Part shown: one piece after another, positions 1-11,800 of the stretch
Layout: the number at the start of each line of letters is the position of its first letter
How positions within the stretch are numbered: the stretch's first letter is position 1
NCBI GenBank assembly: GCA_017454355.1
Contig: JAFTDD010000043.1
Location: 1 to 53,189, forward strand
Length of the DNA stretch: 53,189 nucleotides
Origin: Muribaculaceae bacterium
GTDB lineage: Bacteria > Bacteroidota > Bacteroidia > Bacteroidales > Muribaculaceae
Direction: 5' to 3'
Made by a program: the position numbers and the translations under genes
Notes under the pieces: model-generated
Told to the model about the DNA's origin: nothing
Databases searched by the model: none
What the model saw: the letters and a program-made list of their open reading frames with translations, nothing else

Positions 1-61
1 AAATTAATGATTCATCTGATATACACCCACTTTTGTTTAATTTTTTTAATACTTTAATAAC

Positions 62-380
62 ACACCGCACCGGGGGGTAGCCTTAGCGGCTGGGGGCAGA
101 GCCCCCAATGAGCGTTTCAGAGTGCAAACATAATATCTACATTCGCGTTGGCGGCGTTGACGCGAACCCGCGGAGCGGGTGACAGCCCATAGGCGGGGGT
201 GGAGCGAAGCGGAACCCCCGTGTTAGAGTATCATTATCAAAAAAAATAGCCTCGTAGGGGCGACAGTCTGTGCATGTTTCTGTCGCCCCTAACGGGGCTT
301 TTATTAAGAAAACTCAGTCATAGTCACGGGGGCTGGCGCCCCCGCCTATGAGCTGTCACCCGCTCCGCGGGTTTGGTGAC
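62..380. repeat. GC-rich intergenic hairpin repeat block
   Basis: This gene-free end of the window is a mosaic of hairpins: a gggggc/gccccc stem near 91-107, a crude inverted pair built on ccgcggagcgggtgacagc (from about 165) and its reverse (to about 372), and a stem on TAGGGGCGACAG (255-290). The same modules recur at 42895-43115 and 48840-49000, so this is a dispersed family. Bases 1-61 are AT-rich and I see no gene in them. Confidence 0.7.
239..299 (-). terminator. Hairpin terminator at the end of the pilus operon
   Basis: Read on the minus strand, an AGCCCCGTTAGGGGCGACAG-type arm pairs with its complement across a loop of about 13 nt and is followed by eight T (plus-strand A run 239-246). 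It lies about 95 nt past the stop of the last giant gene. The hairpin is itself a copy of a dispersed repeat, so its terminator role is inferred from the stem plus U-tract. Confidence 0.6.
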
Positions 381-392
381 AATGGATAATTG

Positions 393-3300
393 TTACTGGC
401 CGATCTCGACGGTGGTGTGGCCGTTGACGTCGGCGTTGTTGCCGCCGCCGAAGACATTGCCGGTGATGTTGGCGCTCTTGCCGGCTGTTCCCACTCGGAC
501 GACGGGGTTGCCGTAGACCACGGCGGCGTTGCCGCCGCCAAAGACGGTGTTCACCTCGCCCAGGAGCCGCGGCGTGCGGTTGGCAGGCGCGTCATCGGGG
601 TCGGTGGTGGTGTAGCCGGCGTCCATGTTGATGTCCACGATGGGGTTGCCGGTGACGACTGCCGTCTCGCCGTAACCGCCGCCATAGACGGTGCCGATGC
701 TGGTGCAGGAGCGGATATAGACAAACGGTCCGTCGCCGCCCTCGGCCGTGGAGGCGTAGGCGGCCTGGTCGCCGCCGCCGTAGAGTTCGTCGATGATGAT
801 GGGTTTGCAGCCCTTCTCCTCGACGATGACGGTGATGCTGCCGTGGATCACGCCGCTGGTCTTGTTGCCGCCGAACACCTGGCCGATGCGTCCGCTGGTG
901 ATGTGGAGCAGCACGTCGCCGAACACGTCGGCCTGCTTTGCGCCGCCGTACAGGTATTTCAGTTTCGAGTCGACGCAGGCCACGTTGATTGTCGCCGAGC
1001 CGTCCATGGTTGCCATGTTGCCGCAGGAAAAGACTTCGCCCACGTCGAGCACGCAGTACTCGGTGTCCTCGTCGCCCAGTGTGACGGTCGCCGTGCCGAT
1101 GATGTTGCCGCGGGTGTTTGAGCCGCCGAAGACGTGGTGGACGGTGCCGCCGTGGATGACGGCCCAGGTGTTGCCCGGCCCGTAGGTGCCTGTGGTGTGG
1201 TCGTCGGCGTAGGCCTCGGCGTCGAGGATACCCACGTCGGCGCCCGGCTTGCTCAGGTTGGCGCCGTTGCCGCCGCCGAAGGCGTAGCCGAGTTCATAGG
1301 TGCCGAGCACCTCGACCATACACTGGTTGACGGGGGCTGCGTTGCCGCCGCCGTAGGCATAACCGATGCTCGTCTCGCCGCAGCCGTCGATGAGCACTTT
1401 GCAGCGCGCGTTTGCCGGGTCGGCGGGCACGTAGGCCGCCTCGTTGCCGCCGCCGTAGACGGCCGCGAGTTCGTAGGGGTGCTCGTCCTCGTTGTCGCCG
1501 TCGGCGAGTTTGGCGGGTTTCTCGGCGGCGGGGTTGCTGAAGTTGACGGTGCGCAGCACGGTGACGAGGACGTTGCCGCGCGGCGTGCCGTTCTGGTTGT
1601 TGCAGCCGAAGACGCTGCCGCCGATGGCGCCGCCGTTGACGGTGACGTTGACGTCGCCGCCCACCTCGGCGTAGACCTCGGTGACACCGTCGGCAGCCTT
1701 GCGTCCCAGGCCGCCGCCGTACACGTTGCCGTGGACCTTGCCGCCAAGCATATTGACGGTGGTGGTGTTGCCGGAGGTGACGTTGGTGTTGGCGAACGCT
1801 CCGCCGCCGTACACGTCGCCGGTGACATTGCCGCTGGTCATGGAAACGGTGACGCTGCCCGACACGTCGGCGACATTGCCGCCGCCGTAGATGTTCCTCA
1901 CCGAGCCGCCCTGGCCGCCCTGCATCGTCACGCTGGTGTCGCCGTTCACGCCCGAGGCGTCGCCGCCGCCGAACACGCCGCCCGTCGCCTGGCCGTTGAT
2001 GACACCGGCCACGGTCGTCGTGCCGGCGATGGTGAGCGACGCGCTGCCCTCCACCTGCCCGAGAGTGCTCAGGTCGCTGGTGGTGTAGATCAGGTGGTTC
2101 GCCTCGTCAAACTCGTTGCCTTCGCTCACCACCGACACCTGGTGCCATGTGTAGGTGGTCGGCTCGGGCATCTCGCCGACGACATACACACCCGACTCGC
2201 CGTTGTAGTACGGCTCGGGCGTCATGCCCTGGATGGGGTAGACCTCGACCGTGGGGATTGTTGCCGAGAAGCCCGCGCCGAACACGCTGCCGGCCACGGT
2301 GCAGTCGGTGAGCGTCGAGGTCACGCTGCCGTGCACCTTGCCCAGGTTGCCGCCGCCGTAGAAGTTGCCGCGGATGTTGCAGCCGGTCAGCGAGGAGGTC
2401 ACATTGTAGGTGGTGGCGAGCGAGAGCGACGCGTAGTTGACGTAGAAACGTCCCACGGTGTTCTCGTTGGTGAAGCCCGTCAGGGTGAGGTGCTCGTACT
2501 CATAGTTCACCGCGATGCCCGAGTTCCCGGCGCTGTACTTGCGTTTGTAGTAGTCGGTCACCCAGGTGTTGAAGGGATACTGTGTGGCATCGGTCAGGTC
2601 GCGGTAGTTGACGCGGTTGAATGAGGTGCCGCCGTATCCGGCCCCGAAGAAGCGGCCGAAGTCGCAGCCCGTGGCGGTGGTCTCGACGGTCTTGCCGGAG
2701 GTCATGTCGCCGAACTTGGGACCGCCGCAGTAGGAGTTGACGCGGCTGTCGGAGATGGTGACGCTGATGCTGCCGGTGATCGGGTTGGCGGCGTTCACGC
2801 CGCCGCCGTAGAAGTTGTCGATGTCGGCGTGGTCGATGAGCCACGTCACGTCGCCCTGGATCTGCTCCATGCCCGCGCCGGCCACGTCGCCGAAGCGTCC
2901 GCCGGTGATGTAGCACTCGGCGTTGTCGGCCTGCTTGTAGGCTCCGGGTTGGAACATTCCGGACAAATAGAACTCGTCGTAGTCGCCGCCGGTGACGCTG
3001 ATGGGAATGTGGGGCGTGAAGGTCTTGGTCGAGGTGTTGGCGTGCCGTCCGTTGTTGAACATCTTGAACCACGCGTTGCCGCCCAGGTGGAGATACTGTG
3101 TGGTCTGCGAGAGGACGTTCATACCCGAGACGAACTGGTCGTACACGCCGCCCTGGAGGATGATGGGCGCGGCGGTGCGGTTCGGGCCGTCGTACTCAAA
3201 CTGGCCGAAGTAGAACAGGCAGGTGCTGGTAATCTCGAACCACCCGCGCGGGACGTAGATACCGACGTTGGGCATACGGATGCTGCCGGTGATCTTGTGG

Positions 3301-5828
3301 GCCATACCCAGGCCGATGATGTTGATGAAGTCAAAGCGGATGGGGCTGATTTCCTGACGTCCGGAGTGCTGGTAGAGCAGCGAGTAGTCCGGCTCGTTGT
3401 CGAAGTCGAGGTCGGCCGACATGAGCGTGAACGGCCCGTCGAGGTAGTTCCTGGTGAGCGAGTTTGCCCCGCAGAAGCGGTGGAAGTTTCCCACGAGGAC
3501 GATGGCGTTGTCAAATACCGTCGTGGTCGAGCTGGCGGCGAGAGCCGCCATGGCGTTGGGGAACGTGGTGTAGACAGCCTGCATGCTGCCGTTGATGTCG
3601 CGCTGGGCGGCGTTGGTGAAGCGGCTGCCCAGTTGGGCAACATCCGTGTTGCCCCAGTTGCCGGAGTACTCGGTGTAGGTCACATCCCACGTGGGGTCGC
3701 CCAGATAGACACATTTGCCCCAGTAGGGCTCGATGGTGATGGCGGTGACGCTGTCGGGCACGTCATAGTAGCCGCCCTGCGAGAAGACACGCCCGCTGAC
3801 GGAATAGAGGTCCTTGTCGGTGCACTTGCGGTCGGCGAAGTTGTAGGCCGGCGCGTCGGTGCCCGTCGAGAACGAGTTCGGGGAGGCGACTCCGCCGGTG
3901 ACGCTGACAATTTTCCAGCCGGTCACCACCTTGTTGCTGTTGTAGTTGCCGGTGCCCACCTGGTTGTAATAAGGCAGCTGCACCTTGTGGTAGTTAAAGT
4001 TGTAGTTGTCCGGATCCTGGTCGGTGATTGTCAGCGAGAGGCTCGATGTGGTGATGCTTGCCGTGCCGGGAGCCCCGGTGCCCTGGCGGATGGTCACCGT
4101 CAGGGTGCCCTGCGGGGTGAGCGCGGCGGCGTTGTAGTTGATGACTGACGGGTAGATGCCCTGCACCTTGAGCACGGGGTAGGGCGCGATGCTCTTGTCG
4201 AGCACCCACTTGGCCATCGACGCGGCGTTGTTGACGTCGCCCGTGGCGTAGAGCGCCGCCAGGGCGCGGTTGCTGTTGAGCAGATAGCGGTACTGCTCGA
4301 AGCGCACGAGGAAGCGCTCCTCGGCGCCGAGGGCGGCGTTATAGACGTCGATGTCGCCGTTCTTGCTGAACGGCGCGTCATAGCGGAAGTAGTTGTAGTT
4401 GTTGATGCCGCCGGCGGTGCCCACGTTGGTGATGAGCTCGCCGTTGTAGATGGGGGCTTTGGACGAGCCGCCGGTGATGTCGCCGTAGAACATGCAGTTC
4501 ATCACTATCGTGTGGAGGGCGGTGACGGTGGAGGCGAAGGCGTTGTGGCCCACGATGCCGCCCACCTCGGTGCCCGAGGTGATGTCGGCGAAGTTGAAGC
4601 AGTTAACCACGCGCGAGTAGCCGTCGAGCAGTCCCACCAGGCCGCCGGTGTAGGCCGTGCCGCCGATGCTGCCGCCCTGCACGCCGCAGTTGTAGATGCT
4701 GGTGTAGCCCAGGGCATTGCAGCAGATGGCACCGGTGTTGCCGCTGCCGCTGATTGTGGCGTTGCCCACAATCACGTTTTTGATGGTGGCCCCGTTGGCA
4801 TATCCGATGAGCGGTGCCGAGAGGTCAAAGGTGTTGAAGTTGCCGTCGATCGTGCCGTAGAACGGGGCCTCCTGTGTGCCCACGGTGCCGTTGGCGACAA
4901 ATCCCTCGGCAAGGATGTAGCTGCCGCCCATGCTGGTCATCTCGTCGGTCGACGAGACGGTGAGCGTCACCACGTGGGTGAACGTGGTGATCTGCGAGTT
5001 GGTGTAGCCGCTGCGGATGGCGATGGCGCGGATGAGGGTCACGTCGGGCGGCAGGACAAACGGGCCGGTGTAGAGAGTCGAGGAGGCCGTCGGGACGGAG
5101 CCGTCGGTGGTGTAGTAGATCGACGCGCCGGGGAAGACGGTCTCCATGACAATCCGGTTGCCGGCTTCCAGTGTGATCGTCGGGGCCGTGACCGCCGGCG
5201 GGAGGTCGAAGTACCAGTTGGAGTTGGCGTCATCGCCGCGTCCGATGGTGCCGCCCACGCCGCCGCGGTCGCTGGTGGGCGTCTTCTGGTCCTTGTTGCC
5301 GGCATTGGGGTTCATCGAGTAGTTCGAGGCGATGTCCTTGGGTGTGATGAAGAACTTGCCGCCGCCCTTGTCGATGATCTTGAAGAGCGTGTTCGCCCCG
5401 GGCGCGGTGGTTTCCTCAAGGTGGACAAACAGTCGTCCGGCATATCCGGAAACCGTCTTCATCTCGTTGGCGGTGAGGTATTTGCGGGAGGCGACGTGGT
5501 AGAGGCGGTAGTAGGTGTCCGAGCCGTCGGTCACCACCTGCACTTCCCACAGGGCGTCGAGCAGGTCGTCGTGCAGCACGCTCTTATAGGTGGTCAGGTG
5601 GGGCATCCCGTTGTCCACGGTGTCGAAGAACGGGCTCACGGTGCTGCCGTTGTAATAGCACTCCTCGGCCGGCGTAAGATAGAAGACATTGGTTTTGTCG
5701 GTGGCGTTGTAGCCGGTGGAGTTGGCGATCATGTAAACGCCGGCGGCGGGCTGTGCCGCCGCGCCCGTCGTCGTCACGGCGAGCAATGCCGCGGCGAGCA
5801 GACACAGTAATATATGGCAGTTCTTCAT
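393..5828 (-). CDS. Giant secreted YGGGN-repeat surface protein (1811 aa)
   Basis: Start chosen at the ATG whose first base is also the last base of the upstream TGA (TGATG overlap), because a signal peptide follows at once (MKNCHILLCLLAAALLAV, ending near GAAAQ). The longer upstream frame encodes only Arg-rich nonsense. Visible parts: residues about 27-205 with a possible beta-trefoil-like pattern; about 209-279 a chitobiase C-terminal-like domain (IYYTTDGSVPTASST); about 303-430 GLUG-like repeats (GGLVGLLDGYSRVVNC, GGIVGHNA); a beta-rich middle; then from about residue 1006 to the end some 21 copies of a [YF]GGG[NGA] motif, each followed by a short G/V/T strand pattern. This suggests a stacked-strand (solenoid) fold, which is inference. 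There is no T9SS tail; the protein stops inside the repeat array. It is probably translationally coupled to the 3376-aa gene. Function unknown; a pilus-associated adhesin is a guess from position. Confidence 0.85.
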   Translation of the reverse strand: MKNCHILLCLLAAALLAVTTTGAAAQPAAGVYMIANSTGYNATDKTNVFYLTPAEECYYNGSTVSPFFDTVDNGMPHLTTYKSVLHDDLLDALWEVQVVTDGSDTYYRLYHVASRKYLTANEMKTVSGYAGRLFVHLEETTAPGANTLFKIIDKGGGKFFITPKDIASNYSMNPNAGNKDQKTPTSDRGGVGGTIGRGDDANSNWYFDLPPAVTAPTITLEAGNRIVMETVFPGASIYYTTDGSVPTASSTLYTGPFVLPPDVTLIRAIAIRSGYTNSQITTFTHVVTLTVSSTDEMTSMGGSYILAEGFVANGTVGTQEAPFYGTIDGNFNTFDLSAPLIGYANGATIKNVIVGNATISGSGNTGAICCNALGYTSIYNCGVQGGSIGGTAYTGGLVGLLDGYSRVVNCFNFADITSGTEVGGIVGHNAFASTVTALHTIVMNCMFYGDITGGSSKAPIYNGELITNVGTAGGINNYNYFRYDAPFSKNGDIDVYNAALGAEERFLVRFEQYRYLLNSNRALAALYATGDVNNAASMAKWVLDKSIAPYPVLKVQGIYPSVINYNAAALTPQGTLTVTIRQGTGAPGTASITTSSLSLTITDQDPDNYNFNYHKVQLPYYNQVGTGNYNSNKVVTGWKIVSVTGGVASPNSFSTGTDAPAYNFADRKCTDKDLYSVSGRVFSQGGYYDVPDSVTAITIEPYWGKCVYLGDPTWDVTYTEYSGNWGNTDVAQLGSRFTNAAQRDINGSMQAVYTTFPNAMAALAASSTTTVFDNAIVLVGNFHRFCGANSLTRNYLDGPFTLMSADLDFDNEPDYSLLYQHSGRQEISPIRFDFINIIGLGMAHKITGSIRMPNVGIYVPRGWFEITSTCLFYFGQFEYDGPNRTAAPIILQGGVYDQFVSGMNVLSQTTQYLHLGGNAWFKMFNNGRHANTSTKTFTPHIPISVTGGDYDEFYLSGMFQPGAYKQADNAECYITGGRFGDVAGAGMEQIQGDVTWLIDHADIDNFYGGGVNAANPITGSISVTISDSRVNSYCGGPKFGDMTSGKTVETTATGCDFGRFFGAGYGGTSFNRVNYRDLTDATQYPFNTWVTDYYKRKYSAGNSGIAVNYEYEHLTLTGFTNENTVGRFYVNYASLSLATTYNVTSSLTGCNIRGNFYGGGNLGKVHGSVTSTLTDCTVAGSVFGAGFSATIPTVEVYPIQGMTPEPYYNGESGVYVVGEMPEPTTYTWHQVSVVSEGNEFDEANHLIYTTSDLSTLGQVEGSASLTIAGTTTVAGVINGQATGGVFGGGDASGVNGDTSVTMQGGQGGSVRNIYGGGNVADVSGSVTVSMTSGNVTGDVYGGGAFANTNVTSGNTTTVNMLGGKVHGNVYGGGLGRKAADGVTEVYAEVGGDVNVTVNGGAIGGSVFGCNNQNGTPRGNVLVTVLRTVNFSNPAAEKPAKLADGDNEDEHPYELAAVYGGGNEAAYVPADPANARCKVLIDGCGETSIGYAYGGGNAAPVNQCMVEVLGTYELGYAFGGGNGANLSKPGADVGILDAEAYADDHTTGTYGPGNTWAVIHGGTVHHVFGGSNTRGNIIGTATVTLGDEDTEYCVLDVGEVFSCGNMATMDGSATINVACVDSKLKYLYGGAKQADVFGDVLLHITSGRIGQVFGGNKTSGVIHGSITVIVEEKGCKPIIIDELYGGGDQAAYASTAEGGDGPFVYIRSCTSIGTVYGGGYGETAVVTGNPIVDINMDAGYTTTDPDDAPANRTPRLLGEVNTVFGGGNAAVVYGNPVVRVGTAGKSANITGNVFGGGNNADVNGHTTVEIGQ

Positions 5829-8800
5829 CACTTGACAATCAATTTCTTGGTAAACCGTCCGTTGGCCACGTTGACGATATAGACGCCGGCGGCGTTGACC
5901 GGGGTCTCGACAGTGGCGTCGGGAGCGATGGTGAATGCGGCGAGCACCACGCCGTTGACGCCGCACACGGCGACATCGGCGGCCTGAGACAGGGCGGACG
6001 AGACGATGATGTTGCGGTCGCGGGCGGTGATGGTGACGCGCTCGGCCATGGCGTTGTCCATGTCGTCGGGCGCGATGCCGGGCTGTATGGTGGAGTCATC
6101 GTCCGAGAAGACGATCTCCCGCGGTGCGCGCAGCGGCGAGGTGCCGGCTGTGAAGTAGGGCCGGAACGGCGCGGTGGCGGTCACGTCGGCAGCGAGGGCG
6201 TAGGCGCTGCCGTCGGCGTTGAGCACGTAACTGCCGGCCGGCAGGTTGACGCTCAGGTAGTTGGGGAAGAAACTATAGCCGTTGTGGCGCACTGGCGTCA
6301 TCTCGTCGTCGCTCACCCCGATGGTGGCCCCCTCGACGCCGGCAAAGGTCATCGTCTGGCGCGGCAGGCGGCCGATAAACTCGAGCGTGTTCTGCGGCTC
6401 GAAGAGGCCGCTGAGGTCAAACTCGTAGTAGCGCGAGCCGGGGAAGCCGATGATGTAGGGCGTGGCGGCCTGCTGCAGCGGGTAGTCGCTGAAGGTGTGG
6501 GCCGTGGCGTAGTAGCGGTGATACAAGTCGGTGTTGGCGTCCTGACGCTTGTCGTTGCCGTCGTAACTGTAGTAGGTGTCCCACAGGAAGGTGTTGGTGT
6601 ACTGCTTGCTGTTGCCGGCCTGGGCGTCCGGATAGCGGAAGATGGCCTTCAACTTCTCGGGCTCGCCCTCCACGCCGGTGATGTCGCGGTAGCCGCGCAG
6701 CCAGTACTCGTGGCCGATGATGCTGCCGTCGTAGAAGTGGGTCAACTCGCCCTTGGTCTGGGTGGTGACCAGCTCGACGGTGAACGGCAGGCTGATGCCC
6801 TCCCACCCCTTGTTGAGGTTGGCGTAGTAGAGCGGCTCGCGCTGATACCACATGCGGGCATTGCTGTTGAAGGTGTAACTGATCGGGCAGTTGAACTCCT
6901 CGCGGTCCACCAGAAAGTGGTCGTCCACGCTGTAGTAGGACGGCGTGTCGTCGGTGGTCTTCTGCACGATGTGGAACGACACCGATGGCATGATCACATC
7001 CACCGTGCGGTAGTCGTCGTCAGTCTCATTATAGGCGTGGTCGCTGTAGGCGTTGTTGATCACGTCGCGCGTGGTGGCTGCGGCGGTGCCGTCGGGCACG
7101 TCGTCGTCCGGCGCGTAGACCAGCAGGTTGCGCGTGAGGTCCACGTTGCGGATGGCCAGCAGTCCGCCGTCGTCGAGCAGCGGCTCGAAGAAGCGGTTGC
7201 TATTCCATCCCCGCTGATAGGCCTTCCGGGCGCCGGTGGTGCCGTTGAACACGTCGTTATAGCCGGTGAAGTCGATGGCCGTCATGCCCGGATAGACGTC
7301 GCGGCTGCCCAGAGCCTCGCTCGACTTGGCCGCCAGGTTGGCCCAGAGGTTGAAGTGGGCGCTGCCCATGACCTTGGAGCGGAAGTAGGCCGGCGCGCGG
7401 TAGACGCGGTTGGAGCGGTCGGTCTTCAACAGGCGGTAGAAGTCGTCCTCGTTCTTGTTGATTACGCTCGGCTGCGACTGGTGCGGCAGGACTGCCTCGC
7501 GGTAGCCGTAGGTGAGCGTCTGGCCGAAGAAGAAGTAGTCGTCGGGCCAGATGGCGCCGTAGGTCACATCGCCGGTGACGTCGTCCACGGCGTAGCGCGC
7601 GTCGTTCTCCTCGGGGATCTCGCCGGCGGCGTAGATAAAGTCGCCGTCGGTGTAGCGGCCGGTGACGTAGGTGTCGCCGATGCGGCGCGAGACGTTGCCG
7701 CCGCCCACGGTCACGTTGCGGTCAAAGCGCTCCTTGAGGTAGAAGCCGTTGAGGTCGTAGGTGACGGTGCCGTTGTAGAAGTCACGCTCGGGCATGGCGC
7801 GCGAGAAACTGCCCTCGGCATAGCCGTCGTCCACGCTGTGGTAGCAGTTCTCCACTTGCGAGCCGCTGTCCGGGTTGCCGAAGACGGCCTTGGTGCCCGG
7901 CGCGGGCGTGCCGGTGGTGAGCACCCAGCAGTTCTCGACGTGTCCGCTGCCGCGGTTGACGAGGCCGGCGGTGTTGAACGAGCCGGTGACACCCAGGTTG
8001 TAGATGTCGCCGCACAGGCTGTCGAAGAGCGAGTTGTCGAGGCCGCTGACGGTGTGCCCGTCGCCGTGGACGGTGCCGCCAAAGCAGGTGGTGTCGCCCA
8101 GCGGCGTCCATGTCGAGCCGCTGTGGTCCTGGTCGGCACGCAGGATGATCTCGAGGTTCTCACAGCCGGGGATGTTCGGCTCCATCGGCTCGTGGCCGGC
8201 GAGCGTCCCGCCGTTGCTCAAGTCATAGAGGTTGCGCAGCAGGTCGAGACCGTTCTTGCCCTGCTCGGTGTAGTCGTTGATGTAGACCTTACAGTCGCGC
8301 TCGAGTTTCGCCGGGTCATAGTCCACGTGCAGGTGGTGGATGGTGTCGGCCATCACGGCGGCCATGTCGTGGTAGTTGGCCACAGAGAAGGGCACCGGGT
8401 TGCTGAATGTCTTGCCCAGGTAGGTCTTGGCGTAGTAGGCCACATAGTACTTCTGGTTCTGGTACCAATACATGGGCGTCTCGTTGTTGGCGTAGGCCAC
8501 GCCGTTACGGTGGTTGACGGCGTCGTCGCGGTCGGCGAAGATCTCCCAGCCGCCACCCAGAATCTCGTAGGCGCCCGGTGTGACGTTGGGTTTCTTCATA
8601 CCCACGGTGTTGCCCGGCAGCACGGTGGCCGGCGGCAGCAGCGGGCCGATGGTGGGCACGCCGCTCTGGAACTGCAGGTGCACGTGGATGATGTGCATCT
8701 CGTTGATGAGTTCGATGTTGGTGCCCTCGTCATCGCTCTCGTCGTAACTGTAGCGGAACATGACAGTGATGATGCGCTCGCGGCTCAGGTCGTAGATCTC

Positions 8801-11800
8801 GCTCTCGCGCGAGACGTAGAGCGTGGTTGTCTCGGTGGGCTCCACGCCGCGTATCGAGAAGTCGGTCTGGCTGTTGGGCAGGCGCTTGTAGGCGGCCTCG
8901 GTGATGAGCGTGCTGACGGGCACGGTGTCGCCGATGGCGTAGTGCTCGCTGCCGTCGGCGTTGTCAAAGGCGCCGTTGTCGCCGGCGGCGTAGCCACCCT
9001 TGGCACCGACCACATACCGGTCACGGCAGAAGTAAAAGATCTGCTCAGCGGCGCTCTGGTGGAAGTGGACCGTGGTGACGCGCAACTTCTGGTTGGGGTT
9101 CAAGGCCTCGTAGGTCGAGGCGGGGATGACCTGTCCGGCGGCGTAGGGCACGTCGCCGCGCATAAACGAACTGTTGACGATGTAGTAGTCCTCGCCGGCG
9201 GGCTCGCTGATGGCGGCCACACGGATGGGGGCGTAGTGGTACTGCTCGTTGGGAATCACGTTCTCATACTCGACGCGGTCATAGGTGGTGCCGATGGCCA
9301 CGGTCTGCTGGACGCCGTCGCGGTCGTAGTAGGTGAGCGGCTCGTCGCCGTCGTAGGTGGCCATGTAGTCGACGGGCGTGGTGAGGTGATACGGTCCGTC
9401 GGGGTTGAGGTTGTCATAGACGTTGATGTGTCCCTGGCCGGGATAGGTGTCGTCGAGGATGAGGTCGAGGGCGTCGTAGTTGAAGGTGAAGTGCTCGCGG
9501 TCCTCAGCCGAGAAGTTACACCACGACTCGAGCGCGCCGTAGTTCTTGTTCTGGTCGAACCACTGGCCGCCGTAACTGCCGCTGGTCTTGCAGTAGTAGG
9601 CCTCGCTCAGGTGCTCGTTAATCTCGGCGGCGGGCCGCTCAAAGTCAGTTGCCATGCGCGTCACGTCGGCCGCGGTGACCAACTCGCCGTAGAGCAGGTA
9701 GTTCTCCTTGTTGAACTCGAGGGTGCTGGTGCACACCAGCGCCGGCCCGAACTTGGCCCGGGTTGTGGCGTCGAGGGCGTTGTACTCGCTCTCGGGGATG
9801 GCGGTGCCCACGTTGAGGGTCTTCTCGGTGCCGCCGTAGGTGTAGGTGACGGCCTCGGTGGCCACGTAGGCACGCTCCACCTCGGCCTGGTCGGTGAGTT
9901 CGGCACGGCGCTCGGCGGTGATGTTGTTGTAGTTGTACCACACGTCGCGCGGGATAATCTCGCCCTGGTCGTAGTGCTGTTGCCCATAGACGCCGGAGGT
10001 GACGGGGCGGAAGGTCGGGCTCTCGAGATAGCCGGCCTTCTGTGTGTCGGTGAGCAGGCTATAGTCGGCGGTGGTGATCTTGCCGTTGGCACCCTCGGCC
10101 GTGGAGTAGTAGTCGTTCCAGATGGCGGGCATATCGGTGTCGAAGGTGAGCACGTATCCCGTGTTGTGCGACGCGTTGTTGGTCAGGCGTAGCACCTCGT
10201 CGAGGGCGACCGTTTCGCCCAGTTGGTTGAGCACGGTGTGGGAGGCGGCCTTGAACTGCTTGTAGGCCGAGGTGGTGCCGTCGTCCTCCAGCACGAGTTC
10301 GCCCGGCTCGTAGGTCACGCCGTCGATGGTGCAGGTGACGGGGTTGGTGAAGGTGCGCAAGACGAAGATGGCGCGCTCGTTCTGTGGCAGCAACTCGTAG
10401 TCCCAGTAGTTGATCACGTCGTTCTTGCGGAAGGTGCGCGTCTCGTTGTCGACCTTCACGCCGTCCGGGCCGATGGTGCCCGTGCGGGTGTAGTCGCTGT
10501 AGTAGGCGTAGAGGTTGGGCTGGATGTTGGTCAGGGTCAACTCGCCGTGGTTGCTGGCGGCGATGGTGAGCGGGATTTTGACGGCGGTGGAGTAGGCTGT
10601 GGCCGAGCCGGTGTAGGCCGAGATGTACTGGTCGTAGATGTAGATCTCGCCCTTGACGAACCAGTAGTGGGCCGGCGAGGCCACGTAGCCGTCGTCGTAG
10701 GTGCCGTTGTGGGGGAAGCAGTCGTCGACGATGCGCTTCTTGATGCCGTGCACAAAGTTGCCGCTGGTCTGGATGTTCTCCAGTTGCGACTCGTTATAGG
10801 TGTAGCGCTTGAAGGTCACCGCGCGCTGGTTGAAGGTCGACAGGGTCACGTTCTCGTACTCGGGGTGGAACTGCGGCGTGCCGTGCTCGTTCTTGGCGTA
10901 GACATATCCGCCGCCCACGTCGGCGCGGACGTTGATCAGGTCAAGTTCGACCACGCCGGTGATGTAGCCGTAGTCTTTCACATCGGGCGTGCTGTGCTCG
11001 GTGGTCAACTCAAGGAACACACCGCTGGCCAGCGCCACCTGGTTGTGGCAGATGGCGGTGTTGCGCTTGCGGTTCTTGGCGTTCTGCCGTTTCCACTCAA
11101 GGTAAGTCGTGTGGTCGTCGCCGTTTCCGCTGTCGGTGAGGCGGACGTGCTCAAACTTGACGTCGCTCGACATGTTGCCCAGATAGTTCACAATGCTGTA
11201 GATGCCGAAGTAGTTACCGTGGACGGCGTCCTTGGAGTCGGTGTCGCCGGCGGTGGAGGGTTGGGCGTTGAGCGATAGTTCGCCGATGCGGTTGATGGTG
11301 TAGTTGGTGTAGTCCACGACATCGGTCACACGGTCGCGGGCGCCCTGGAGCACCATGCGCGAGCCGAAGACACCGACAAAGTCGGCGCGCTGCAGCGTGT
11401 TCAACAGTCGGCCGGCGTAGATGGAGCAGAAACCGGCCTTGACCCAATAACTCTCGGTCTTGTACTCGGCGGGGAAGGCGTTGTAGTCCTCCTCGCTGAC
11501 GGTGTCGCCAAAGCCGTAGTGGTTGCCGTTGATATCGATGCCTCCGGTGACCACACACTCATACTTGAGTTCGAAGTAGGCGCGCTCGCGGTCGCTCAGT
11601 TGGGCATACTGCTCGAGGGTGATGGACTGCTCGAGGCCGTAGTAGTCGGTGCCGTAGTTCTCGATATGGAGTTCGCGGTAGCCGTTGACGATGGCGAGGT
11701 TGCCGCCGCCGTAGAGGCCGCCGGTGTGCTCGGTGCCGATGGTGATCAGGTCGCGGTGGTAAACGTCGCGCAGGGTGGCCGTCACGTTGCCGAACACCGT

